A stretch of DNA of 11,020 nucleotides from NCBI GenBank assembly GCA_937900465.1, contig CALCEJ010000131.1:1-11020 (forward strand), given 5' to 3'. Shown piece by piece: positions 1-7,500 of this stretch. Positions within the stretch are counted from its first letter, which is position 1. Each line of letters begins with the position of its first letter. Made by a program: the position numbers and the translations under genes. The stretch comes from an uncultured Bacteroidales bacterium (GTDB lineage Bacteria > Bacteroidota > Bacteroidia > Bacteroidales > UBA932). The notes beneath the pieces are model-generated. The model did no database searches, had not been told where the DNA came from, and saw nothing but the letters and a program-made list of their open reading frames with translations.

Positions 1-411
1 CGAAAAGACCCGAAAATGCGAATGGTGATCCAGGGCACGGGACTCATCCTCGGAGCGCTGTTCCTCCCCTTTATGGGCGTGACAAAGAATATATGGGTGC
101 TCTACCTGTGCTTTGCCGGATGGGGATTCTTCAGGGCGTTTTTCGATTCCAACATCTACGCCGCCCTTTATGACGTGACCCCCTCACACCTCCACGCATC
201 CTGCTCAAGCGCAATGATTATGACAGGCTTTGCCGTAGGAGCGACCGCTCCTTACGTCCTCGCGCTGATAAAGGAATCCACGGGAAGCCTCAGCGCGACA
301 TTCCCCATTCTCGGAGCAATCTGGCTCATCTGCGGAGCAGCATGCCTGTGGGTAAGCAGCCGCCACTACAACAAAGATCACAAGAAAATCTACCACGATA
401 ATGAACGCTGA
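1..411 (+). CDS. MFS-type sugar permease, C-terminal part (partial at 5' end)
   Basis: The reading frame is open from base 1 to a TGA at 409-411, giving 136 codons with no visible start, so the gene begins upstream of the window. A methionine codon at 16 is internal, not a likely start. About four hydrophobic segments are visible, at residues about 8-28, 32-52, 68-90 and 100-117, followed by a short basic, hydrophilic tail (RHYNKDHKK). This is what the last four helices of a 12-helix major facilitator permease look like. The segment GWGFFRAFFDSNIYAALYDV resembles the small-residue and aromatic-rich helix of MFS sugar permeases found in Bacteroidetes carbohydrate clusters. Expected role: inner-membrane uptake of a monosaccharide or small glycoside from the periplasm. 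Its end overlaps the next gene by 11 nt, so it is probably the permease for that pathway. MFS membership is fairly secure; the substrate cannot be read from this part. Confidence 0.8.
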   Translation, partial: RKDPKMRMVIQGTGLILGALFLPFMGVTKNIWVLYLCFAGWGFFRAFFDSNIYAALYDVTPSHLHASCSSAMIMTGFAVGATAPYVLALIKESTGSLSATFPILGAIWLICGAACLWVSSRHYNKDHKKIYHDNER

Positions 412-1864
412 ACAGAAAAACCGTAAACCTAAAGCGGGAGTGCTCCTTATTGCCTCCCCCCGATTCAAGAACCTCAGCGGCCCGAAAAGAGGCACCTACC
501 ACGACAGAAAGCTCAGAGCGGCCGAGGACATCCTCGGAACTCTCGACTTTCTGGATGTCGTATTCCCCGGAATAACATATGACAGGGAAGATGCGGACAA
601 GGCCGTCGCGGAATTCTTCGACAAGAAAGTGGACTTCGTCCTCGTGGAGTTCCTCTCCTGGAGTGAAGACTTCGCCTGGATAAGGTTCCTTCGCGATATG
701 CCTGAAATCCCGATTCTCTTCACGAATGTAGCCAAACCCCGTATGAGCTTCGAGACAACCCTTGACGAGGACGATTTCATCGACTACCTCTGCGCCGGTA
801 CCCTCGTGGGTTCCCTGGAGGCCTCCGGAAGCATCAGGCGCATTCCGCGTGAGAATGTGAAGATCGTGGTCGGAAACCGCGAAGAAATCACCGGAAAGGT
901 CCGGAGCTTTGCAGCCGCTGCAAAAGTCAGGTCCATCCTCCGCCGCTCGAACGTAGGCCTTATGGCCAATATGAACGAAGCGATGTGGAGCACCTACATC
1001 GACAATTACGACCTGTTCACGAAGATAGGCCCGGAGATCCACTATCTCCCCTACTCCGACTACGGCACCGAAATAGACAATCTCACCGACGCTGAGGTCA
1101 AGGCCTATGCTGACGAGTTGACGTCCAGATACAAGATGATGGACGATGTGGAGTACGACAAGTTCATCGGCTGCGTCAAGGCAAGCCTCGCCATAAAGAA
1201 AATGGCGGAAAAGAACGATATCGACTGCTATGTCTATAACGACATCGACCAGGCGACCTTCCGGACGGCCGGGTGCCGCGCCGGATTCTACCCCCGCTGG
1301 TTCAACGAGAACGTAAGCGTGCTGGTGCCTGAGGCTGACATAGGCGCCGGACTTGCAACATACATTCTCAAACTCCTCAGCGGAAAGAACGTCAATTTCA
1401 TCGAGCCTTTCCACATCGAGGACGACTTCGGGACCTTCGCCGGCGGCCACGCCGGTCCAAACGACCATAACGACCCCGCCTGGCAGGAGAACGTCATCAT
1501 TTCCCGCGACGTGCGCTTTGCAAAGACCTCCTGGAAATACGCCGGAGCCCCCTTTGCCTGGTACAGGATCAGCCCCGGCCTGAAAACCGTCTGCGGCCTC
1601 TATGAGCAGGACGGAAAGTACAAGATGGTGACCTTCCTTGCGGAGAGCCTCTCCGAAAAGGATACTCCCCAGAGTTCCAAAAAGCACCTTCTTGCAACCT
1701 ACAGCCATACCATCTTCAAGCCGGTCGTCCCGGTTAAGGAACTCTTCGAAAGGGTTCTCAAAGTCGGAGTGACCCAGCACTATGCCGTCGTTGACGGAGA
1801 CTGGAGAAAGGAACTCGAGGACCTTTCTGAAATGATGAATTTTGAATTCCACAATATAGATTAA
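401..1864 (+). CDS. L-fucose/L-arabinose isomerase superfamily sugar isomerase
   Basis: A 487-residue cytoplasmic protein with no signal peptide, about the length of L-arabinose isomerase. It matches the L-fucose/L-arabinose isomerase fold, which interconverts free aldoses and ketoses using a divalent metal, usually Mn2+. The residues I align by eye with the E. coli AraA ligands (E306, E333, H350, H450) are all present: E311 in VPEADIGAG, E335 in FIEPFHIEDD, H350 in AGGHAG and H460 in VTQHYAVVDGDW. The HY-x-V-x-x-GD tail motif also occurs in L-fucose isomerase-like proteins. The N-terminal half (10-250) is more divergent and determines substrate in this family, so neither araA nor fucI can be assigned. 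The ATG at 401 lies inside the end of the permease gene, an 11-nt overlap; the PMI gene starts 4 nt after the stop. An intact metal site suggests a working enzyme. Substrate is unknown; a mannose-like hexose or 6-deoxyhexose is plausible from the neighbours. Confidence 0.82.
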   Translation: MNAEQKNRKPKAGVLLIASPRFKNLSGPKRGTYHDRKLRAAEDILGTLDFLDVVFPGITYDREDADKAVAEFFDKKVDFVLVEFLSWSEDFAWIRFLRDMPEIPILFTNVAKPRMSFETTLDEDDFIDYLCAGTLVGSLEASGSIRRIPRENVKIVVGNREEITGKVRSFAAAAKVRSILRRSNVGLMANMNEAMWSTYIDNYDLFTKIGPEIHYLPYSDYGTEIDNLTDAEVKAYADELTSRYKMMDDVEYDKFIGCVKASLAIKKMAEKNDIDCYVYNDIDQATFRTAGCRAGFYPRWFNENVSVLVPEADIGAGLATYILKLLSGKNVNFIEPFHIEDDFGTFAGGHAGPNDHNDPAWQENVIISRDVRFAKTSWKYAGAPFAWYRISPGLKTVCGLYEQDGKYKMVTFLAESLSEKDTPQSSKKHLLATYSHTIFKPVVPVKELFERVLKVGVTQHYAVVDGDWRKELEDLSEMMNFEFHNID

Positions 1865-1868
1865 GAGT

Positions 1869-3719
1869 ATGTCATTTATGTACAACCCCTTCCCGTACGA
1901 CGACCCGAGGCCGGTCAACAGGCCCAAGGTCGATGCGGGACTTGCAAAGACAATCGTAAGAGGTACGGCTCAATCGGCCGCCTCACTCGCGGAAAAACTT
2001 GCCGGCCTCTCCGCTGAGAAGACCGCGATAATCGCCTTTGACGGCCATACTACGGCCAGTTTCGAAAAAACGGTGTCCCTTTTGAAGGGACGGCTTTCCG
2101 CAGCGGGAATCAAGACCCGTACGATGGACTTTTCCAAGGTCTACAAGAGCGAGAGGGCTCTGTACAATCTTATAGACAAGAACCTCTCGTGGGACCGCAG
2201 TGAGGACCCCACCCTTCTGTTCGGAAAGATATACCACGGAGGATATGACGGAATTATCGACCCGTACAGGCTCCAGAAGCTCACGAACGTCCTCGAGATG
2301 GAAAAGGACGGAAAGGGAAAGGTAGTCATCGTCTACGGCTACGGCTGCCTTATCGGCGCGATGAGATGGCTTTACGACATCAAGTGCTTCCTTGACGTCA
2401 CCCCGAAGGAGTCGATGCTCAGGATCCGTCGCGGCGCATACAGGAACCTCGGGATGAAGGATCCGCTTCCGGTGAACCAGATCATCCGCCGCTGCTATTA
2501 CGCGGACTTCGAGGTCGCGGTCCAGCTCCGGAAGGAACTCCTTCAGGGAGATCATATTGACTACTACTTCGAGAGCGACCACGAGGACGACCTCAAGATG
2601 ATGCCGATGGCGACTCTCAAGGCCATTTTCGACGCCCAGGCCCGCCAGCCTTTCCGCTGCAAGCCGGTCTATCTGGAGGGCGTCTGGGGCGGAACATATA
2701 TGAAAAAGCTCCGCGGACTCCCGAAGGCTATGCGTAACTGCGCGTGGGTCTTCGATATGATTCCGATGGAGGTCAGCGTCCTTGTGGAGGTCGACGATAT
2801 CCTTCTGGAATTCCCCTTCTGTTCCCTGTTTATGAGCGAAGGCGACGCGGTGATGGGCCCGGAGTGCGTAAAGAAATATGGCGGATACTTCCCCATCCGC
2901 TTCAACTACGACGACTCCTACCACTCCACCGGGAATATGTCCATCCAGTGCCACTCCGGCGGCAAGTACAACATCGAGCACTACAACGAGCTGGGCCGCC
3001 AGGACGAAAGCTATTATGTGATTGTCACCGGCCACGACGCCAAGACCTTCATCGGCTTCCGCGACGATGCGGACATCCCTGAATTCTTCCGCGCCATCGA
3101 GGCTGCGGACAAGGAAGGAAAGCCCGTCGACTATATGAAATACATCAGCTACGAGGAATCAAAGCCCGGCCTCCAGGTAATGCTCCCTGCCGGTACGGTC
3201 CATTCCTCCGGCCGGAATCAGGTCATACTGGAGATAGGCTCCCTCACCGTGGGCTCCTATACATATAAGATGTACGACTATCTCCGCCTGGATTTCGACG
3301 GAAAGCAAAGGCCCATCCACACAAAGCTCGGAGAGCTCAACGTCGAAACCCAGCGCCGTACCTCCTGGATACGTGAAAACGTTGTCCAGAAGCCCCGATT
3401 CGTCCGCGGCCACGAGGGTCAGGGCGAATGCATCCTCGGAGAGCACGACCTTATGTACATCTCGCTCCGCCGCCTGGAATTCGACAAGAGCATTGATGAC
3501 GACACCGACGGTGTCTTCCACGTCCTTACCGTCGTCGACGGCGACAGGGTCAGGATCCGCTCGAAAAAGGACCCGGAGCTGTACTATGACGCTGATTTTA
3601 TGGATATCGTGGTAGTTCCTGCGGCGCTTGGCGAGTACGAAATCGTCAACCTCGGGAACGAGCCCATACGTATACACAAAACCACCCTCCGGGAGGGATT
3701 CCAGAACCTTGAGCCATAG
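1869..3719 (+). CDS. Class I mannose-6-phosphate isomerase with N-terminal degenerate uridine-kinase-like domain
   Basis: A 616-residue protein, roughly twice the length of a simple bacterial type I ManA. Residues about 265-490 form the cupin phosphomannose isomerase core, which interconverts mannose-6-phosphate and fructose-6-phosphate with a bound zinc. Likely metal ligands are Q360 and H362 in SIQCHSGG, E380 in RQDESYYV and H445 in PAGTVHSSG. A second cupin-like C-terminal part covers about 500-616. Residues about 50-230 resemble a uridine kinase/phosphoribulokinase-type domain: a beta strand and loop AIIAFDGHTTASFEKT where the P-loop should be, KVVIVYGYG (the VVIVEG strand) and DVTPKESMLRIRRGAYR (the lid region D-x-x-x-x-x-x-x-R-I-R-R). 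The Walker A glycines are not conserved, although K67-T68 remain, so ATP binding is doubtful. The start ATG at 1869 is 4 nt after the upstream stop; a second in-frame ATG at 1878 is possible. PMI activity is a confident family call; the N-terminal role is unknown. Confidence 0.85.
   Translation: MSFMYNPFPYDDPRPVNRPKVDAGLAKTIVRGTAQSAASLAEKLAGLSAEKTAIIAFDGHTTASFEKTVSLLKGRLSAAGIKTRTMDFSKVYKSERALYNLIDKNLSWDRSEDPTLLFGKIYHGGYDGIIDPYRLQKLTNVLEMEKDGKGKVVIVYGYGCLIGAMRWLYDIKCFLDVTPKESMLRIRRGAYRNLGMKDPLPVNQIIRRCYYADFEVAVQLRKELLQGDHIDYYFESDHEDDLKMMPMATLKAIFDAQARQPFRCKPVYLEGVWGGTYMKKLRGLPKAMRNCAWVFDMIPMEVSVLVEVDDILLEFPFCSLFMSEGDAVMGPECVKKYGGYFPIRFNYDDSYHSTGNMSIQCHSGGKYNIEHYNELGRQDESYYVIVTGHDAKTFIGFRDDADIPEFFRAIEAADKEGKPVDYMKYISYEESKPGLQVMLPAGTVHSSGRNQVILEIGSLTVGSYTYKMYDYLRLDFDGKQRPIHTKLGELNVETQRRTSWIRENVVQKPRFVRGHEGQGECILGEHDLMYISLRRLEFDKSIDDDTDGVFHVLTVVDGDRVRIRSKKDPELYYDADFMDIVVVPAALGEYEIVNLGNEPIRIHKTTLREGFQNLEP
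3691..3711 (+). promoter_or_regulatory. Purine-rich RBS and TTG start of the ROK kinase
   Basis: GGGAGGG at 3691-3697 sits 11 nt before the TTG at 3709-3711, inside the last codons of the PMI gene (stop TAG at 3717-3719). The first conserved residues of the kinase (DVGGT) begin 11 codons after this TTG and no in-frame ATG or GTG lies between. This is therefore the most economical start. Because Bacteroidota depend only weakly on Shine-Dalgarno sequences, the motif is supportive rather than decisive. Translational coupling to the PMI gene is the probable mode of initiation. Confidence 0.5.
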
Positions 3720-4527
3720 TGACGCTGACATACTCCTTCTCGATGTAGGAGGCACCTTCATCAAGTGCGGCGACGGCCGGATGATTCCGGTCTCCTCCGG
3801 AGGAGACGCCGCATCAATCGCCGCCTCGCTCCGCGAAGCCGTAGGCCCCGTCAGCTCCTGCGGCGGCTTGTCTCCCCTGGCGAAGGGTGACGGGATCGCC
3901 GTCGCGATACCAGGGCCGTTCGACTACAGGGAGGGAATCTTCCTGATGGACCATAAGTTCCAATCAGTCAAAGGACGCAGTTTCCGTGAACTCGCCGCCG
4001 TTCCGGAAGACGTCGAAATACGATTCCGCCACGACGTGGTCGCAGCCCTTGAAGGCTGCCTTGAAGAAGACGTCAACACCGCCCTCGTGACCATCGGAAC
4101 CGGGCTCGGATTCTGCGTCGCCGTGGACGGAAAGCCCCGTGTCCTTGAGAGCGGATCCCCTGCGGATTCGCTCTGGAACGCCCCCTATGGGGACGGTATC
4201 CTGGAAGACAAGGTATCTGCAAGGGGAATCCGGGATTCCTACCGGGAAAAAACCGGAAGGACGGACGTTTCCGCCCTCCAGATTGCGTTACTCGCTGACG
4301 GAGGCGACATACCCGCCTTGGAAGTGTACTCAGAGGTCGGGACGCTCCTTGGAGACGTCCTCCTTGAGAAAGCGGAGGAGTACGGAGTGGAGAGAGTCCT
4401 CTTCGGAGGCCAGGTCTCCCGCTCCCTCCACCTAATGGAAAGGCCCATCCGGAACGCCCTTGACGGCATCCGGGTCGAAAAGGCGCCCGAATGGGCCGTT
4501 TTCCGCGGGCTTTCGAAGTTGTTTTAG
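3709..4527 (+). CDS. ROK-family sugar kinase lacking the zinc-binding cysteine motif
   Basis: A 272-residue ROK-type (actin/hexokinase fold) kinase expected to phosphorylate a hexose with ATP in the cytoplasm. Visible motifs are the phosphate-1 loop LLLDVGGTFIK (12-19), AIPGPFD (67-72), the catalytic-aspartate region FRHDVVAALEG (D109), the phosphate-2 loop TIGTGLGF (128-135) and the adenosine-region motif RVLFGGQVS (229-237). The usual ROK segment with E-x-G-H and CxCGxxGC(L)E is absent; the equivalent stretch, 147-170, has no cysteines and ends in LEDKVSARGI. There is no N-terminal DNA-binding domain, so this is a kinase rather than a repressor. The start is a TTG at 3709, overlapping the PMI gene by 11 nt with GGGAGGG at 3691-3697 upstream. 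The only other in-frame candidates are a TTG at 3628, which would add 27 low-complexity residues, or an ATG at 3781 that would delete the phosphate loop. Substrate, possibly mannose or a ketose, is not determinable. Confidence 0.82.
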   Translation: MSHSDADILLLDVGGTFIKCGDGRMIPVSSGGDAASIAASLREAVGPVSSCGGLSPLAKGDGIAVAIPGPFDYREGIFLMDHKFQSVKGRSFRELAAVPEDVEIRFRHDVVAALEGCLEEDVNTALVTIGTGLGFCVAVDGKPRVLESGSPADSLWNAPYGDGILEDKVSARGIRDSYREKTGRTDVSALQIALLADGGDIPALEVYSEVGTLLGDVLLEKAEEYGVERVLFGGQVSRSLHLMERPIRNALDGIRVEKAPEWAVFRGLSKLF

Positions 4528-4542
4528 AAAAGTGTTCAACTT
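4516..4542. repeat. Short inverted repeat AAGTTG-N15-CAACTT
   Basis: AAGTTG at 4516-4521 and CAACTT at 4537-4542 are perfect 6-bp reverse complements, with half-site centres 21 bp apart, about two helical turns. The repeat spans the stop codon of the ROK kinase and reaches into the AT-rich gap before susC, just upstream of the promoter-like box. It could be an operator for a dimeric regulator or simply chance. It is too weak, with a 15-nt loop and no following T-run, to call a terminator. Confidence 0.3.
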
Positions 4543-4549
4543 AAATAAC

Positions 4550-4557
4550 TATCTTTG
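4550..4557 (+). promoter_or_regulatory. Possible Bacteroidetes -7 box (TATCTTTG) before susC
   Basis: TATCTTTG matches the Bacteroides sigma-ABfr -7 consensus TAnnTTTG exactly and lies in the only AT-rich intergenic gap of the window (4528-4561). No convincing TTTG or TTG -33 element is found about 19-20 nt upstream; that position reads AGAAA. The box ends 4 nt before the susC ATG at 4562, so a transcript from it would start at or very near the start codon. Either it makes a leaderless or near-leaderless mRNA, or the match is accidental and susC is read through from the upstream genes. Confidence 0.35.
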
Positions 4558-4561
4558 AAAA

Positions 4562-7500
4562 ATGTTATTAAAAAAGACCACAAATCATCTCGCGGCAGTG
4601 CTTACGGCGCTTGCCGTGGGACTGTTTGCAGCTCTGTCGCCGACCCAGACGGCATCCGCCCAGGGAGGGAGGGATGTCTCCGGCGTCGTGCTTGACGAGA
4701 CGGACGCCCCCGTTCCGGGAGCCGCCATCGCCGTCAAGGGAGACACCAGGGGCGTTATGACAGACAGCCAGGGACGTTTCACAATCCGCCTGAAGCCGGA
4801 CGACAGGATTGTCGTCAGCTATCTTGGCTACGAAGACGAAGAGGTGTCCGTCGGAAACCAGACGAGCATAATCGTAAAGCTCGTCCCCCAGGCGAACCAG
4901 CTTGAGGAAGTCGTGATGGTCGCCTACGGTGCCCAGAAGAAAGCCTCCGTCATAGGGTCCATCACAACCGTCGATGCAGGACAGCTCCAGGCCCCGATAG
5001 GGACCCTCTCCACGGGCCTTGCCGGCAAACTGGCCGGTGTCGTCGCCGTCCAGCATACCGGTGAACCCGGCTCCAGCGCGGAGTTCTGGATCCGCGGCGT
5101 CAATACCTTCGGAGCGAACGCCTATCCGCTTATTCTCGTTGACGGCGTCGAGCGGTCGATGGACCTTGTGGACGTGGAGGACATTGCTTCCTTCTCAATC
5201 CTCAAGGATGCAACCGCGACGGCCCTGTACGGCGTCCGCGGCGCTAACGGCATCGTCCTCATAACGACAAAGCGCGGAAGCGAATCCCGTCCCAAGGTCA
5301 GTTTCAAGATGGAAACCGGCGTAACCCAGCCCACCCGGCTCCCGGAGATGGCCACCGCTGAGCAGTTCATCGATTACCTGAATATGATGAAGCCGGGGAC
5401 AATCGACGATTTTGCCCGTTCCCAGTACCTTTCCGGGGCAGACCCGGACCTTTACCCCAACGTAGACTGGATTCACGAAATCTTCAAGGACCACGCTAAC
5501 ACCACGAAGATGAACGTCAACGTCACCGGCGGTACCAAGAACGTACGTTACTATGCAGGCGGATCCTACTACTTCGAAGACGGTATCTTCAATGTGGAGG
5601 ACAACGACCGCTACAACTCCCAGATGAACTACCGGAGATTCAATTTCAGGACAAACGTGGACATCAACATCACAAAGTCCACGGTGCTGGGAATGGACAT
5701 CTCCACCCAGTTCACGAAGAAGAACCAGCCCGGAACAAGCCTTTCGAACATCTACAACTACACCCTGCAGATCACTCCGATAGGCTTCCCCAAGGTCTTC
5801 TCCGACGGAACCCTCTCCAACCCGGAGATAGGTTCCAACCCCTACAATATGATCAACAATATGGGCTATGCGACAATCAACACGCAGAATGCCCAGTCAA
5901 CAGTCTCCCTTACCCAGGACTTCTCCGAAATACTTCTCGAAGGCCTGACGGCAAAGGTCCAGCTTTCCTGGGACGCTACGACGGGAAGCTCAGTCACCAA
6001 CGGAATCCTCCCCCGCGTGTACTACAAGCAGTGGAACGACGAGCTCGGAGACTACGAGTATATCCCCCAGAACAACACTTCCGGATATATCACGGTATCA
6101 AGCTCCTCCAACAGCGGGCGTACCGTCCTGAACCTGGAGGCCTCCGCGAACTACGAACACAGTTTCCAGAGCGCCCACAGGGTTAGCGCGATGTTCCTGT
6201 ACTACCTCCGCGAAAGGACCAACACTCACCCCGGTTACGATTACTGGGAGACCTTCCCTTACAAGAGCCTCGGTATCGCGGGACGCGCAACTTACTCTTA
6301 CCGTGACCGCTACTTCACGGAATTCAACTTCGGTTACAACGGTTCGGAGAACTTCTCCCCCGGCCACCGCTTCGGTTTCTTCCCCTCCGCGGCTGTGGGA
6401 TACATCATCTCCAACGAGCCCTTCTGGGACAATCTCAAGAATGTCGTAAGCCTTCTCAAGCTCAAGGCCTCCATAGGCAAGGTGGGTAACGACCAGATCG
6501 GCGGCGGACGCCGCTTCGGCTACAACACGACGATGGACACGGAAGGGATTTCCGGTTTTACCTGGGGCAGCAGCGATCCTTCCTACGTCGCGGGTATCGC
6601 AACCGGTGACATCGGCAACCCCGGAATCGTCTGGGAAGAAGCCCTCAAGCGCAACGCGGGTATCGAAATCAATTTCCTGCGCGACCGCCTGAAATTCCAG
6701 GTGGACTACTTCAACGACTACAGAAGCGGAATCTTCATCGTCCGGGAGTCCCTCCCCAGCGCAGTAGGACTCCGTAAGACCCAGTATGTCAACATAGGCG
6801 AAATGCAGAACGCCGGTTTCGACGCCAGCGCCCAGTTCGAGTGGACGTTCCCGGGAGGCTTTCTCCTTTCCGCCCGGGCGAACTACACGTTCAACCGCAA
6901 CCGCCGCGTCTACGACGACAAGCCCGACCAGGTATGGGCCTACCAGAACACCGCCGGATACGCAAACAACCAGCAGAGGGGTCTCATTGCGGAAGGTCTG
7001 TTTATGGACCAGGATGAGATTGACAACTGGGTTTCCCAGTACGGCAGGACCCTGCAGCCCGGTGACATCAAGTACCGCGACGTCAACGGCGACGGTATCG
7101 TCAACGACTACGATATGGTCCCGATAGGATATACTTCGATTCCGGAAATCAACTACGGATTCGGCCTCAGCCTTGGCTGGAAGGGCATCGACGCCTCGGT
7201 GTTCTTCAGCGGAATGGACCACGTGACACGCTTTATCGGCGGCTACAACCTCTACGGCGGCGCTGCGACAAACGTCCTCATCCAGGGACAGATTTTCGCG
7301 GACGTGGCTGAAAAGAGCTGGTCCGTGACGCACGACCCCCACGCGGAATATCCCCGTTTCTCCGTCGAGACTCCCGCGAACAACCAGGTCCGATCCACCT
7401 ACTGGCAGAAGGATATGAGTTTCCTCCGCCTGAAGAACGCGGAAATAGGCTACACCCTTCCCAAGAAGCTCACTTCCCGCGCAGGGCTCTCCACCGTGAG

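Noticed and set aside
326..1927. A 533-codon open frame on the - strand opposite the isomerase gene
   Set aside because: The + strand product has family motifs and a complete metal site, whereas the antisense translation is low-complexity V/D/E/G-rich with no recognisable domain. Long antisense frames are expected where codons strongly favour G or C at the third position.
1983..3035. A 350-codon - strand open frame opposite the PMI gene
   Set aside because: It mirrors the codon bias of the real gene, shows no domain or signal, and lies wholly within a well-supported coding sequence.
3628..3708. N-terminal extension of the ROK kinase from an upstream TTG at 3628
   Set aside because: The added 27 residues are serine/threonine-rich, lie entirely over the PMI C-terminus in another frame, and resemble no ROK N-terminus. 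The TTG at 3709 gives a normal start just before the phosphate loop.
4516..4560. A rho-independent terminator between the ROK kinase and susC
   Set aside because: The only inverted repeat has 6-bp AT-rich arms with a 15-nt loop and no T-run after it, so it would not form a stable terminator hairpin.
4562..4900. An STN domain or sigma/anti-sigma signalling role for the SusC protein
   Set aside because: After the signal peptide the sequence goes directly into the CarboxypepD_reg-like domain at about residue 38. There is no room for an STN domain and no sigma or anti-sigma gene is nearby.
6098..7342. A 414-codon - strand open frame opposite the SusC barrel region
   Set aside because: Same explanation: a valine-rich shadow of a GC-biased gene, with no motif of its own.
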